A stretch of DNA of 64,000 nt from Curtobacterium salicis. Its GTDB lineage: Bacteria; Actinomycetota; Actinomycetes; Actinomycetales; Microbacteriaceae. Made by a program: the position numbers and the translations under genes. The stretch's first letter is position 1; each line of letters begins with the position of its first letter. Shown piece by piece: positions 1-8,080 of the stretch. Below the pieces are notes generated by a model that searched no databases, was not told where the DNA came from, and was given only the letters and a program-made list of their open reading frames with translations. The stretch is from NCBI RefSeq assembly GCF_011759505.1, contig NZ_JAAOYO010000004.1, positions 62,001 to 126,000 on the forward strand. The letters run 5' to 3'.

Positions 1-33
1 GTTTCCCCTGGCCCTCCACTCGGAGAGCGAACT

Positions 34-67
34 GAAGCCCGGGACTGTTGCTCCAGTCCCGGGCTTC
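34..67. terminator. Perfect 13-bp stem-loop at window start
   Basis: The arms GAAGCCCGGGACT (34-46) and AGTCCCGGGCTTC (55-67) are perfectly complementary around an 8-base loop. There is no U-tract, as is usual for terminators in very GC-rich actinobacteria. It most likely ends a gene that lies to the left of the window. Confidence 0.75.
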
Positions 68-209
68 GCCGTTCGCCCTGAGCGCGCTCCGGCGGTCGCA
101 TGAGCGCAGCCGTGCTTCTCTCGTCGCTCACAGGGGATGTCGGGGGACTGCACCGCCGTTCCACCGGGTCGTCGCCGGGGCTGTCCATGTGCGGACGCAA
201 AGGTCAGGT

Positions 210-932
210 ATGGCGAACCTGAACCGCATCCTCGGCATGGCCTCGAAGGTCATCGACAAGCAACTCCAGAAGCGCTCCGGCCAGCAGCCCGGCAGCGGGC
301 AGCAGCCCGCGCAGTCGCCGTCCGGACGCCAGCAGCAGCCCCCGGTCGGCAATCCCCAGGCCCGTCCCGGCGCATCGAGCGAGGCCGACCGCGTCGCGAT
401 CGCGAAGTACGACTACCTGCTGAAGACCGCCGATCCCGAGCGCCTCGAGCAGGCCCACCACGATGCGTTCGACCGGCTCACCCCGGAGCAGCGCCAGCAG
501 GTCCTGCAGCGGCTCAACGCGGAACTGCCGCAGCACGACCAGGGGACCGATGCCTCCGCGGCCGGCCTCGCCCGCACCGCGACACGGGGCGAGACGAGCC
601 GTCCCGGGACGATGCGCAAGGTGCTCGGCGGCGCCGCGATCGGTGGCGGCGCCCTGGCGGTCGGCGGTCTCGCGGTCGCGGTCGCCGGTGGTGCGGTCCT
701 CAGCGCGGCCGCCGGACCGGTGCTGGCACAGGCGGCGGACCTCGGCGTGGACTTCGAGGGCGTCGCGGCCGGCCTCGGCGACACGGTGGGCGGCAGTCTC
801 GGTGACCTCGGCGGCAGCGTGGAGGGCGTGGCAGCGCAGGGGGAGCAGGCGCTCGGCGGACTCGGAGAACAGGTCGGGAACCTCGGCGAGGGCGTCCAGT
901 GGCCCGGGATCGGCGACTTCTTCGACCGCTGA
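210..932 (+). CDS. Hypothetical protein with glycine/alanine-rich hydrophobic segment
   Basis: This 240-residue protein is not one whose function I recognise. It begins with an amphipathic stretch (residues 1-20), followed by a Gln/Pro-rich low-complexity linker (23-55). Next comes a charged helical block of about residues 58-110, containing YDYLLKTADPERLEQAHHDA. A Gly/Ala/Val hydrophobic segment (138-172) could be one membrane span, and a Gly-rich tail follows. Related actinobacterial proteins are sometimes labelled cation-transporting ATPase, but there is no P-type ATPase motif here, so I do not adopt that name. The ATG at 210 is preferred over the upstream in-frame start at 48 because residues before it look like translated non-coding DNA and a purine-rich AGGTCAGG lies just before it. 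Confidence 0.7.
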   Translation: MANLNRILGMASKVIDKQLQKRSGQQPGSGQQPAQSPSGRQQQPPVGNPQARPGASSEADRVAIAKYDYLLKTADPERLEQAHHDAFDRLTPEQRQQVLQRLNAELPQHDQGTDASAAGLARTATRGETSRPGTMRKVLGGAAIGGGALAVGGLAVAVAGGAVLSAAAGPVLAQAADLGVDFEGVAAGLGDTVGGSLGDLGGSVEGVAAQGEQALGGLGEQVGNLGEGVQWPGIGDFFDR

Positions 933-941
933 GCCGTGTCC

Positions 942-959
942 GGAGACCGCACGGTCTCC
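942..959. terminator. Stem-loop after the first gene
   Basis: GGAGACC (942-948) and GGTCTCC (953-959) form a perfect 7-bp stem with loop GCAC just 10 bases after the stop codon. It is a likely terminator separating this gene from the ABC importer operon. Confidence 0.6.
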
Positions 960-1116
960 AGATCGCGACCGCCGTTCGGGAATGGCGGACGACGCCGAGG
1001 ACTTGCAGTGTTTCGTCGTGCGTCGTCCCGCACGCGCGGGATTCGGAACGGATCCGGGCGCGGTGCCAGGATGGACGCCGCCCACCCGGCACCCCCGAAC
1101 AAGGAGACCCGTCGTC

Positions 1117-2784
1117 ATGAGACGTCCGAAGAGCCTGACCATCACCGCGGCCGTCGCCGCCGCAGCGGCCCTGGTCCTGACGGGCTGCTCGGGCGGCAAC
1201 GCCTCCGACGACGCCAGCGGCGGCACGGACAAGGGCGGGACGCTCAACATCCTGACCTCGCAGACGACGTTCCACCTCGACCCCGCGACGAGCCAGAGCC
1301 TCGGCATCACGTCGATGGGCCTCGTCGCCCGCCGACTGACCACGTGGGACGTCGAGCCCGGTAAGACCGCGAAGGTCGTCCCGGACCTCGCCACGAACAC
1401 CGGTGTCGCGAGCGACGGCGGCAAGACCTGGACCTACACGCTGAAGGACGGCGTCGAGTTCCAGGACGGCACACCGATCACCACGAAGGACATCAAGTGG
1501 GGGATCGAGCGCTCGTTCGCGCCGACCCTGTCCGGTGGGCTCAGCTACCACAAGTCCCTCCTGGTGGGCGGCAGCGACTACAAGGGGCCGTTCGAGGGCA
1601 AGAGCCTCGACAGCATCGAGACCCCGAACGACAAGACCATCGTCTTCAAGCTCAACGACGCGTACGGCGACTGGCCGTGGCTCGCGTCGATGCCCGCGTT
1701 CACCCCGGTCCCCGAGGGTGAGGGCACCGACACCGGTGCCTACGACCTCAAGCCCGTCGCCTCCGGCCCGTACCAGGTGCAGTCGAACCAGCAGGGGTCG
1801 CAGGTCACCCTGGTCCGCAACAAGGCCTGGTCCGCGAAGACCGACGAGGTCCGCACCGCCGGCCCCTCGAAGATCGTCTTCAAGGAGAGCCAGGACCCGT
1901 CCACGGTCACGCAGACGCTGATCGCCGACAACGGGGACGCGAAGAGCTCGTTCGGCGCGATCTACCTCGGTGCCGCCGAGCTCAACCAGGTGCGGAGCAA
2001 CCCGTCCGCGCAGGACCGCCTCGCGACGTCGAAGGCCGGCCCGATCAGCTACATGGCGATCAACACCCAGCGCGGCGAGCTCAAGGACCTCAAGGTCCGT
2101 CAGGCCCTGCAGTACGCCGTCGACCGCAAGTCGTTCCGGATCGCCGCGGGTGGTGCTCTCGCCGGGACCTACGCCTCGACGCTCATCACGCCGGGCATCG
2201 CCGGGCGCCAGGACTACGACCTCTACAAGACGGGCGCCACGGGCGACGTCGACAAGGCGAAGTCGCTGCTGGAGCAGGCCGGTGTCTCGAACCTCAAGCT
2301 GACGCTCGTCACGCAGAACGACCCGACGTTCCTCGCGCAGGCGCAGGCACTGCAGGCCGGTCTCAAGCGCGCCGGCATCACGGTGACGCTGAAGCCGCTC
2401 GACTACGACTCCTTCACGCAGGCCACCACGAACGGCACCGACTTCGACCTGTCGCTGTCGAGCTGGCAGCCCGACTTCCCGAGCGCGAACGCCAACCTGC
2501 AGCCGCTCTACGACTCGTCGCAGATCGGCGGCGGTGGCTACAACGTCTCGAAGTACAGCAACCCGGAGGTGGACGCCCTCATCGCGAAGGCCAGCGCCAC
2601 GGTCGACCAGTCCGACGCGCAGAAGACCTGGGCGCAGGCGGACAAGACGATCATGGCCGACGCCCCGGTCGTGCCGCTGATGTACGCCAAGCAGTCGTTC
2701 CTCGCCGGTTCGGACGTCGACAACTTCCAGATCGCCGACTTCCCGGCCTACCCGAACTACCTCAAGGTCTCGCTCAAGCAGTGA
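1117..2784 (+). CDS. ABC transporter substrate-binding lipoprotein, family 5 (peptide/nickel type)
   Basis: This 555-residue lipoprotein should capture a substrate outside the cell for the importer encoded downstream. The N-terminus carries a lipoprotein signal, with lipobox LTGC and acylated Cys at residue 24. The mature part has the family-5 pattern: GGTLNIL, then LDPATSQ, KDGVEFQDGTPITTKDIKWG, and a C-terminal region rich in aromatic residues. That is the DppA/OppA architecture. The ATG at 1117 follows AAGGAG (1101-1106). The stop overlaps the GTG of the ATPase gene by 4 bases, so the operon is translationally coupled. The ligand (peptide, glycoside, other) cannot be told from the sequence. 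Confidence 0.93.
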   Translation: MRRPKSLTITAAVAAAAALVLTGCSGGNASDDASGGTDKGGTLNILTSQTTFHLDPATSQSLGITSMGLVARRLTTWDVEPGKTAKVVPDLATNTGVASDGGKTWTYTLKDGVEFQDGTPITTKDIKWGIERSFAPTLSGGLSYHKSLLVGGSDYKGPFEGKSLDSIETPNDKTIVFKLNDAYGDWPWLASMPAFTPVPEGEGTDTGAYDLKPVASGPYQVQSNQQGSQVTLVRNKAWSAKTDEVRTAGPSKIVFKESQDPSTVTQTLIADNGDAKSSFGAIYLGAAELNQVRSNPSAQDRLATSKAGPISYMAINTQRGELKDLKVRQALQYAVDRKSFRIAAGGALAGTYASTLITPGIAGRQDYDLYKTGATGDVDKAKSLLEQAGVSNLKLTLVTQNDPTFLAQAQALQAGLKRAGITVTLKPLDYDSFTQATTNGTDFDLSLSSWQPDFPSANANLQPLYDSSQIGGGGYNVSKYSNPEVDALIAKASATVDQSDAQKTWAQADKTIMADAPVVPLMYAKQSFLAGSDVDNFQIADFPAYPNYLKVSLKQ

Positions 2785-4583
2785 TCGATCCCATCCTGGA
2801 AGTCCGTGGGCTCCGCGTCGCGTTCGGCGACGCGGAGCCCGTCGTCCGTGACGTCTCGTTCGACCTGACGCCCGGTCGGGTGCTCGCCCTCGTCGGCGAG
2901 TCCGGCTCCGGCAAGTCCGTGAGCGCCATGAGCGTGCTCGGGCTCCTGCCGCCGCAGGCTCGTGTCACCGGCAGCGCCCGGTTCCGCGGCGCGGAGCTCG
3001 TCGGCGCACCCGTCGAGGACCTGCGGCAGGTGCGCGGCGCCGGCATCGGGGTGGTGTTCCAGGAACCGATGAACTCGTTCACGCCGGTGCTGTCGATCGG
3101 CACCCAGGTCGCCGAGGCGGTCCGGGCGCACCCGACCTCCCTCGATCGCGCCGGCGTGTCCGCACGGGTCGACGAACTACTCCGGTCCGCCGGCATCGCC
3201 GACCCGGCACGGATCCGGAAGGCGTTCCCGCACGAACTCTCCGGCGGGCAGCTGCAGCGCGCGATGATCGCGATGGCACTCGCCGGCGACCCGGTCGCGC
3301 TCATCGCCGACGAACCCACGACGGCGCTCGACGTCACCGTGCAGGCCGGGATCCTCGACCTGCTCCGGACGCTCTGCCGCGAGCGTGGACTCGCGGTGCT
3401 GCTCATCACGCACGACATGGGTGTGGTGGCGGACGTCGCCGACGAGGTCCTCGTGATGCGCCGCGGCGACCCCGTCGAGCACGGTCAGGTCGTCGACCTG
3501 TTCGCGCACCCGCAGGCCGAGTACACCCGAGCGCTCCTCGCAGCCGTGCCGGCTCTGGGCCCCCTCGTGCCGGTACCGCCGCGCCGCGGAGCTTGCGGAG
3601 CGGCGGGGCGGCCGAGCTCGCGGGGAGAGGCGCGGCCCGCCTCCGCCCCGGACGGTGCCTCGGCCGAGACTCGCCCTGGCGGACACGATGCGGCCCCGGG
3701 GAGCCGCGATCTGTCCGCGGAAGCGAGACTCGGCGCGGCGCCCCTCGCGGACGACGCGGGGCGCGCCTCCCGGCCGGTGGTCGCGCGCATGCGCGACGTC
3801 GGCGTGCGGTACTCGCGCCGCGGCGAGCCGACCGTGTCGGGCATCGACCTCGAGCTGCACGCCGGCGAGACCCTCGGGCTCGTGGGGGAGTCGGGCTCCG
3901 GCAAGACCACGATCGGCCGCGCGCTCGCCGGGCTCGTCCCGGTGGCCGAGGGGACGGTGGACGTCGACGGGCAGGATCTCCGGACCGCCCGCGGCCGTCG
4001 TCTCCGCGAGATCCGGAAGCGGGTCGGCATCGTGTTCCAGGACCCGGCCTCGTCGCTGAACCCCCGGCAGAGCATCGGCTGGAGCATCGCCGAGCCGCTC
4101 CTCGTGCACGAGCCGAGTGCCGACCGACCGGCACGCGTCCGCGAACTGCTCGAGGCCGTGCAGCTCGACCCGTCATGGGCCGAACGGTTCCCGCACCAGC
4201 TCTCCGGCGGCCAGCGACAGCGGGTCGCCGTGGCACGTGCCCTGGCACTCCGGCCGGCGCTGCTCATCGCCGACGAACCGACCTCCGCGCTCGACGTCAC
4301 CGTGCAGGCCGCGGTGCTCGACCTGCTGCGCGACCTTCAGGACGAGTTCGGCTTCGGGTGCCTGCTCGTCAGCCACGACCTGGCCGTCGTCCGGCAGCTC
4401 GCGGACCACGTCGCCGTGCTGCACCACGGGCGGATCGTCGAACACGGCATGGCCCAGGCCGTCCTCGACGACCCGCAGGAGGACTACACACGCATGCTGC
4501 TCGCCGCCGCACCGGTCGCCGATCCGGCCCGACAGGCCGAACGCCGCCGTGCCTGGCGCGAGTGGGAAGGGGTGGTCGCATGA
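2781..4583 (+). CDS. Fused double ABC ATPase (DppD-DppF type)
   Basis: One 600-residue polypeptide carries both nucleotide-binding domains of a peptide-type importer. The first domain has Walker A GESGSGKS (39-46), signature LSGGQ (153-157) and Walker B ending in DE (177-178). The second has Walker A GESGSGKTT (369-377), LSGGQ (474-478) and Walker B near 493-499. Each half ends with the oligopeptide-transporter C-terminal pattern (HPQAEYTRALL; DPQEDYTRMLL). The linker (about 262-333) is long and made of Gly, Ala, Arg, Pro and Asp. Its DNA (3564-3780) resembles the intergenic palindromes of this window. The GTG start overlaps the upstream stop, and the stop overlaps the next ATG (ATGA). Confidence 0.95.
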   Translation: MIDPILEVRGLRVAFGDAEPVVRDVSFDLTPGRVLALVGESGSGKSVSAMSVLGLLPPQARVTGSARFRGAELVGAPVEDLRQVRGAGIGVVFQEPMNSFTPVLSIGTQVAEAVRAHPTSLDRAGVSARVDELLRSAGIADPARIRKAFPHELSGGQLQRAMIAMALAGDPVALIADEPTTALDVTVQAGILDLLRTLCRERGLAVLLITHDMGVVADVADEVLVMRRGDPVEHGQVVDLFAHPQAEYTRALLAAVPALGPLVPVPPRRGACGAAGRPSSRGEARPASAPDGASAETRPGGHDAAPGSRDLSAEARLGAAPLADDAGRASRPVVARMRDVGVRYSRRGEPTVSGIDLELHAGETLGLVGESGSGKTTIGRALAGLVPVAEGTVDVDGQDLRTARGRRLREIRKRVGIVFQDPASSLNPRQSIGWSIAEPLLVHEPSADRPARVRELLEAVQLDPSWAERFPHQLSGGQRQRVAVARALALRPALLIADEPTSALDVTVQAAVLDLLRDLQDEFGFGCLLVSHDLAVVRQLADHVAVLHHGRIVEHGMAQAVLDDPQEDYTRMLLAAAPVADPARQAERRRAWREWEGVVA

Positions 4584-5518
4584 CCGCGAACGTCGTCGAC
4601 CGTCCGGTCCGCCCGGCTCCGGGCTCCGGCACGGGTCTCCGTTCCGTCGTCGGACGCATCCGTCGTGACCGGTGGGCCGTGGTGTCCGCGGTCGTCATCG
4701 CCGTGTTCGTCGTGGTCGCCCTCGCCGCGCCACTCATCGCCCAGCTCAGTGGGCAGGACCCGTACGGGTACCACGTCGGGGCCCTCAACGACTTCGGCGC
4801 ACCCCGGGGTCCCCTCGGCGGCATCAGCGCGGAGCACTGGTTCGGCGTCGAGCCCCTGACCGGGCGCGACCTCTTCGCGATCGTCACCTACGGCGCGCGG
4901 ACCTCGCTCGGCATCGGTCTCGCCGCGACCGTGGTGTCGCTCGTCATCGGGGTGCTCGTCGGCGTCACGACCGGCTTCTTCGGCGGCTGGTACGACCGGG
5001 TGCTCAGCCGGGTCGTCGACGTGATGTTCGGCTTCCCGTCGCTGGTGTTCATGATCGCCCTCACCGCGATCGTGCCGACGTCGTTCCCGAAGCCCGTGCT
5101 GGTCGTGCTCGTCATCGGGTTCTTCGGCTGGCCGGCCGTCGCGCGTGTGATCCGCGGGCAGACGCTGTCGCTGCGTGAGCGGAACTACGTCGTCGCCTCG
5201 ACGGCGATGGGGGCGGGCCGCTGGCACGTCATCCGGACACAGCTCCTGCCGAACCTGGCCGCGACGATCACCGTCTACGCCACCATCTCGATCCCGTCGA
5301 TGATCGGCGCCGAGGCCGCGCTGTCCTTCCTGGCCGTCGGCGTCACCCCGCCCACGCCGTCGTGGGGTCGCAGCATCGGCGACGCCGTCGGATGGGTGCA
5401 GACCGACCCGATGTACCTCGTCTTCCCGGGAGCCGCCCTGTTCCTCGTCACCCTGGCGTTCAACGTGCTCGGCGACGCCCTCCGCGACGCCCTCGACCCG
5501 AGAGGAGGCAGCCGATGA
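4580..5518 (+). CDS. ABC importer permease, DppC-like
   Basis: This 312-residue inner-membrane permease has an N-terminal OppC-type span after a basic stretch (RRDRWAVVSAVVIAVFVVVA). A periplasm-facing loop (HWFGVEPLTGRDLF) is typical of DppC/OppC. The transmembrane core includes the EAA-like loop near GAGRWHVIRTQLLPN. It should form the channel together with the following DppB-like protein. The ATG overlaps the ATPase stop by 4 bases, and its own stop overlaps the next ATG. The C-before-B order is the reverse of the usual dppB-dppC arrangement. Confidence 0.93.
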   Translation: MTANVVDRPVRPAPGSGTGLRSVVGRIRRDRWAVVSAVVIAVFVVVALAAPLIAQLSGQDPYGYHVGALNDFGAPRGPLGGISAEHWFGVEPLTGRDLFAIVTYGARTSLGIGLAATVVSLVIGVLVGVTTGFFGGWYDRVLSRVVDVMFGFPSLVFMIALTAIVPTSFPKPVLVVLVIGFFGWPAVARVIRGQTLSLRERNYVVASTAMGAGRWHVIRTQLLPNLAATITVYATISIPSMIGAEAALSFLAVGVTPPTPSWGRSIGDAVGWVQTDPMYLVFPGAALFLVTLAFNVLGDALRDALDPRGGSR

Positions 5519-6513
5519 CCGCGCTCCGCTTCGTGTTGTTCCGAGTGCTCGGCGCCGTCGTCGTGCTGCTCGTCGTCGCCGCGATCACCTACGCCCTGTT
5601 CATGCTCCTGCCGACGAACCCGGCGCGGGCGATCTGCGACAAGCCCTGCACGCCCGACCGGCTCGCGCAGGTGCAGGCGTTCCTCGGCACCGACAAGCCC
5701 TGGATCCTGCAGTTCACGGCGTACCTCGGCGGCATCTTCACCGGTCGGTCGTTCGGCAGCGGCGTCTCCGCCGTGCAGTGCGCCGCACCCTGCTTCGGGT
5801 ACTCGTTCCAGCTGCACGAGAGCGTCACCACGCTCATCGTCGACCGGCTGCCGGTGACGGCGTCGATCGCGATCGGTGCGGCGCTCCTCTGGCTGGTCGT
5901 CGGCGTGCTCGGCGGGACCGCCTCGGCGCTCCGCCCGGGCTCGGCCCTCGACCGCACGGTGATGACCGTCGCGGTGGCTGGGGTGTCGTCGCCTGCGTAC
6001 CTGATCGGGCTGCTGTCGATCCTGCTGTTCGGCTTCGTGCTCGGGATCCTGCCGACGAGCGGGTACGTGCCGTTGTCCGAGGACCCGGTCGGATGGCTGA
6101 CCCACCTGGTGCTGCCGTGGTGTGTGCTCGCGTTCATCAGCGCCGCGATCTACGCCCGACTCACGCGCGGTGAGATGCTCGAGGCGATGGGGCAGGACTT
6201 CGTCCGGACCGCCCGCGCCAAGGGGCTCCGCGAGCGTCAGGTCGTCGTGCGGCACGGGCTGCGGACGGCGATCCTGCCCGTGGTGACGCTGTTCGGGCTC
6301 GACCTCGGCACGCTGCTCGGCGGCGCGGTCATCACCGAGAAGGTGTTCTCGATGCAGGGGCTCGGTGCGCTGCTCATCGACGCGGTGCACACGCTCGACC
6401 TGCAGGTCGTCGTCGGCTTCACGGTGTTCTCGGCGTTCCTGGTCGTCACCGCCAACGTGGTCGTCGACCTGGTCTACGCCGTGGTCGACCCGCGGGTGCG
6501 CCGCCGGGCATAG
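5515..6513 (+). CDS. ABC importer permease, DppB-like
   Basis: This 332-residue permease begins directly with a membrane span (FVLFRVLGAVVVLLVVAAITYALF), as DppB/OppB proteins do. Six spans are visible, with the conserved loop YARLTRGEMLEAMGQDFVRT and then ARAKGLRERQVVVRHGLR. That loop is the EAA contact with the ATPase. The ATG at 5515 is preceded by AGAGGAGG (5501-5508) and overlaps the upstream stop. Two cysteine-rich external stretches (CDKPC; CAAPC) between the first two spans are longer than in typical DppB, and could form disulfides outside the cell. It is the last gene of the four-gene importer operon. Confidence 0.93.
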   Translation: MTALRFVLFRVLGAVVVLLVVAAITYALFMLLPTNPARAICDKPCTPDRLAQVQAFLGTDKPWILQFTAYLGGIFTGRSFGSGVSAVQCAAPCFGYSFQLHESVTTLIVDRLPVTASIAIGAALLWLVVGVLGGTASALRPGSALDRTVMTVAVAGVSSPAYLIGLLSILLFGFVLGILPTSGYVPLSEDPVGWLTHLVLPWCVLAFISAAIYARLTRGEMLEAMGQDFVRTARAKGLRERQVVVRHGLRTAILPVVTLFGLDLGTLLGGAVITEKVFSMQGLGALLIDAVHTLDLQVVVGFTVFSAFLVVTANVVVDLVYAVVDPRVRRRA

Positions 6514-6530
6514 GGCGGCCGAGGGCAGCG

Positions 6531-6593
6531 GAACACCGGTGTTCGTGCAACGAGCACCGGCATGACGCGGCGTCGCCGACGAACACCGGTGTT
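6531..6593. repeat. Two copies of the palindrome AACACCGGTGTT
   Basis: GAACACCGGTGTTC (6531-6544) is a perfect 14-bp palindrome, and AACACCGGTGTT recurs at 6582-6593. They lie in the convergent gap after the dppB-like gene and next to the 23-bp tandem repeats. They could be short hairpins that help termination, or paired protein-binding sites. Nothing in the sequence decides between these. Confidence 0.55.
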
Positions 6594-6596
6594 TCG

Positions 6597-6734
6597 CTGC
6601 GCAGGCCCGCGTCAGGAGGCTGCGCAGGCCCGCGGCAGAAGACTGCGCAGGCCCGCGTCAGGAGACTGCGCAGGCCCGCGTCAGGAGGCTGCGCAGGCCC
6701 GCGTCAGGAGGCTGCGCGGGCCCGCGTCAGAAGT
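6597..6734. repeat. Six tandem copies of a 23-bp repeat
   Basis: Unit starts at 6597, 6620, 6643, 6666, 6689 and 6712 are exactly 23 bases apart. Each unit contains GCGCAGGCCCGCG or a one-base variant, followed by a GTCAGGAGGC-like tail. The last unit runs over the stop codon (6727-6729) of the leftward acetyltransferase gene. The array fills the convergent gap between two genes. The repeats are contiguous with no spacers, so this is a minisatellite, not a CRISPR. Confidence 0.9.
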
Positions 6735-8055
6735 ACGTGATGCCGTGCGGGGTCCGGGGCGGCGTCAGCATCGCGCGGAGCAGCACCGCCACCGCCGGGT
6801 CCGCGGCACGCAGCAGCCCGGCGGCCGCGAGCGTCACCGGCGACACCGACCCGATCAGCAGCGCCCCGAGGTCGGCGACGTCGAGCGCGATGTCGGAGCC
6901 GGCCACGTCGGCGTCGTCCGCCAGCCGCGTGACGGTGCCACGTGCCTCCCGGACGTCGAGCCGGTACGTGCCGGAGGCGTGGCCGAGCGAGTCGGTGACC
7001 GCGATGGTGAGCGAGCCGTCGGCCGCGTACGGGCGGGACTCCAGCACGGCGGCGACGTCGAGGACGCGGAGCCAGACGTGGTCCTCCTCGTGGTCGACGT
7101 CGTAGGAGCGGGCATCGGCCAGAGCGGCGACGATCGGGTCGTCGAGGCGCGAGCGCTTGTAGACGACGACGTCGTTGAGGTCGATGGAGAGCAGGAACTC
7201 CCACAGCGACAGGTACGCGGCGTCGGACGTGTACACCAGGTCGACGATCTCGACGCGGGTGTCCTCGCCGGTCTTGCCCTCGACGACGCGCCAGGTGACG
7301 TAGCCGTCGACCTCGTCGGAACCCTCGGGGCGGTGTACGGCGGCCCGGACGTCCTTGGCCTTCTGGCCGTCGGGGCCGAACTCGCCGAACACGATCGGCC
7401 AGGTCCCGGTGTTCCGGACCATCGAGCCGGGCGTGCGCGCGTGGAAGCGGGCGAAGACCTCCGGGCCGACGCCGTCCGCCAGCCACTGCGTGGTGACCAT
7501 CACGACGGTGCCCGTGGTGGGCGCGAGGAAGGGCAGCGCCCGGTCGCGGCGGACGTGCACGGCACGCTCGCGGATGGCGCAGCCGAAACCGAAGCGGCGG
7601 TAGATGGTGCCCTCGGAGGCGGTGAGCGAGGCGACGGCGTAGCCCTCCTCCACCCCGCGCTCGAGTGCGTGCATCATCATCCGGCGGAGGATCCCGCGCC
7701 GACGTTCGGTCGGTCGGACGGTCACGGCTGAGACGGCCTGCGTGCGGACGGCGGAACCGTCGCCCCAGCTGAGGTCCTTCGGGAACCAGGTGAAGGTGCC
7801 GGCGGGCCAGGTCTCGTCGACCGACCCGACGACGGGCCGGTTGACGTACACGCCGAGGAACGTCTCCTGGTCGGCGATGAAGTGCGACGCCATCCGGGCG
7901 GCGCCCTCGTCGGACTCCGGAGGCTCGTGGAAGCCGACGCCGACGGCGTCCATCCAGGCCCGGGTGGTGGCGTCCGGCGCCCCCTGGTCGTCGGTCTGCG
8001 GGCGGAACTCGCGGAGGTCGTAGCGGTCGGTGGATTCTTCGTTGATCAGAGCCAC
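6727..8055 (-). CDS. GNAT acetyltransferase, Eis-like
   Basis: This 442-residue protein fits the Eis family. An N-terminal GNAT domain has the acetyl-CoA loop RRRGILRRMMMHA (after VSAVTVRPTE) and the SLTASEGTIYRRFGFG motif. A second GNAT-like domain lies in the middle, and a C-terminal sterol-carrier-like fold covers roughly the last 110 residues. Eis proteins acetylate amines such as aminoglycosides or polyamines; the substrate here is unknown. The GTG start at 8055 sits 6 bases after a TAGGGT -10 box (8062-8067, minus strand), so the mRNA is probably leaderless. The 3' end is inside the 23-bp repeat array. Confidence 0.9.
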   Translation of the reverse strand: MALINEESTDRYDLREFRPQTDDQGAPDATTRAWMDAVGVGFHEPPESDEGAARMASHFIADQETFLGVYVNRPVVGSVDETWPAGTFTWFPKDLSWGDGSAVRTQAVSAVTVRPTERRRGILRRMMMHALERGVEEGYAVASLTASEGTIYRRFGFGCAIRERAVHVRRDRALPFLAPTTGTVVMVTTQWLADGVGPEVFARFHARTPGSMVRNTGTWPIVFGEFGPDGQKAKDVRAAVHRPEGSDEVDGYVTWRVVEGKTGEDTRVEIVDLVYTSDAAYLSLWEFLLSIDLNDVVVYKRSRLDDPIVAALADARSYDVDHEEDHVWLRVLDVAAVLESRPYAADGSLTIAVTDSLGHASGTYRLDVREARGTVTRLADDADVAGSDIALDVADLGALLIGSVSPVTLAAAGLLRAADPAVAVLLRAMLTPPRTPHGITYF

Positions 8056-8080
8056 GATCCGACCCTACCGGGCAGCGGCG

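Noticed and set aside
6597-6734. Possible CRISPR array
   Set aside because: The 23-base units are directly adjacent with no unique spacers, and there are no cas genes.
6562-7731. An open frame translating the 23-bp repeats into Arg/Gln-rich peptide
   Set aside because: It starts in the intergenic palindromes, and most of it is antisense to the Eis-like gene.
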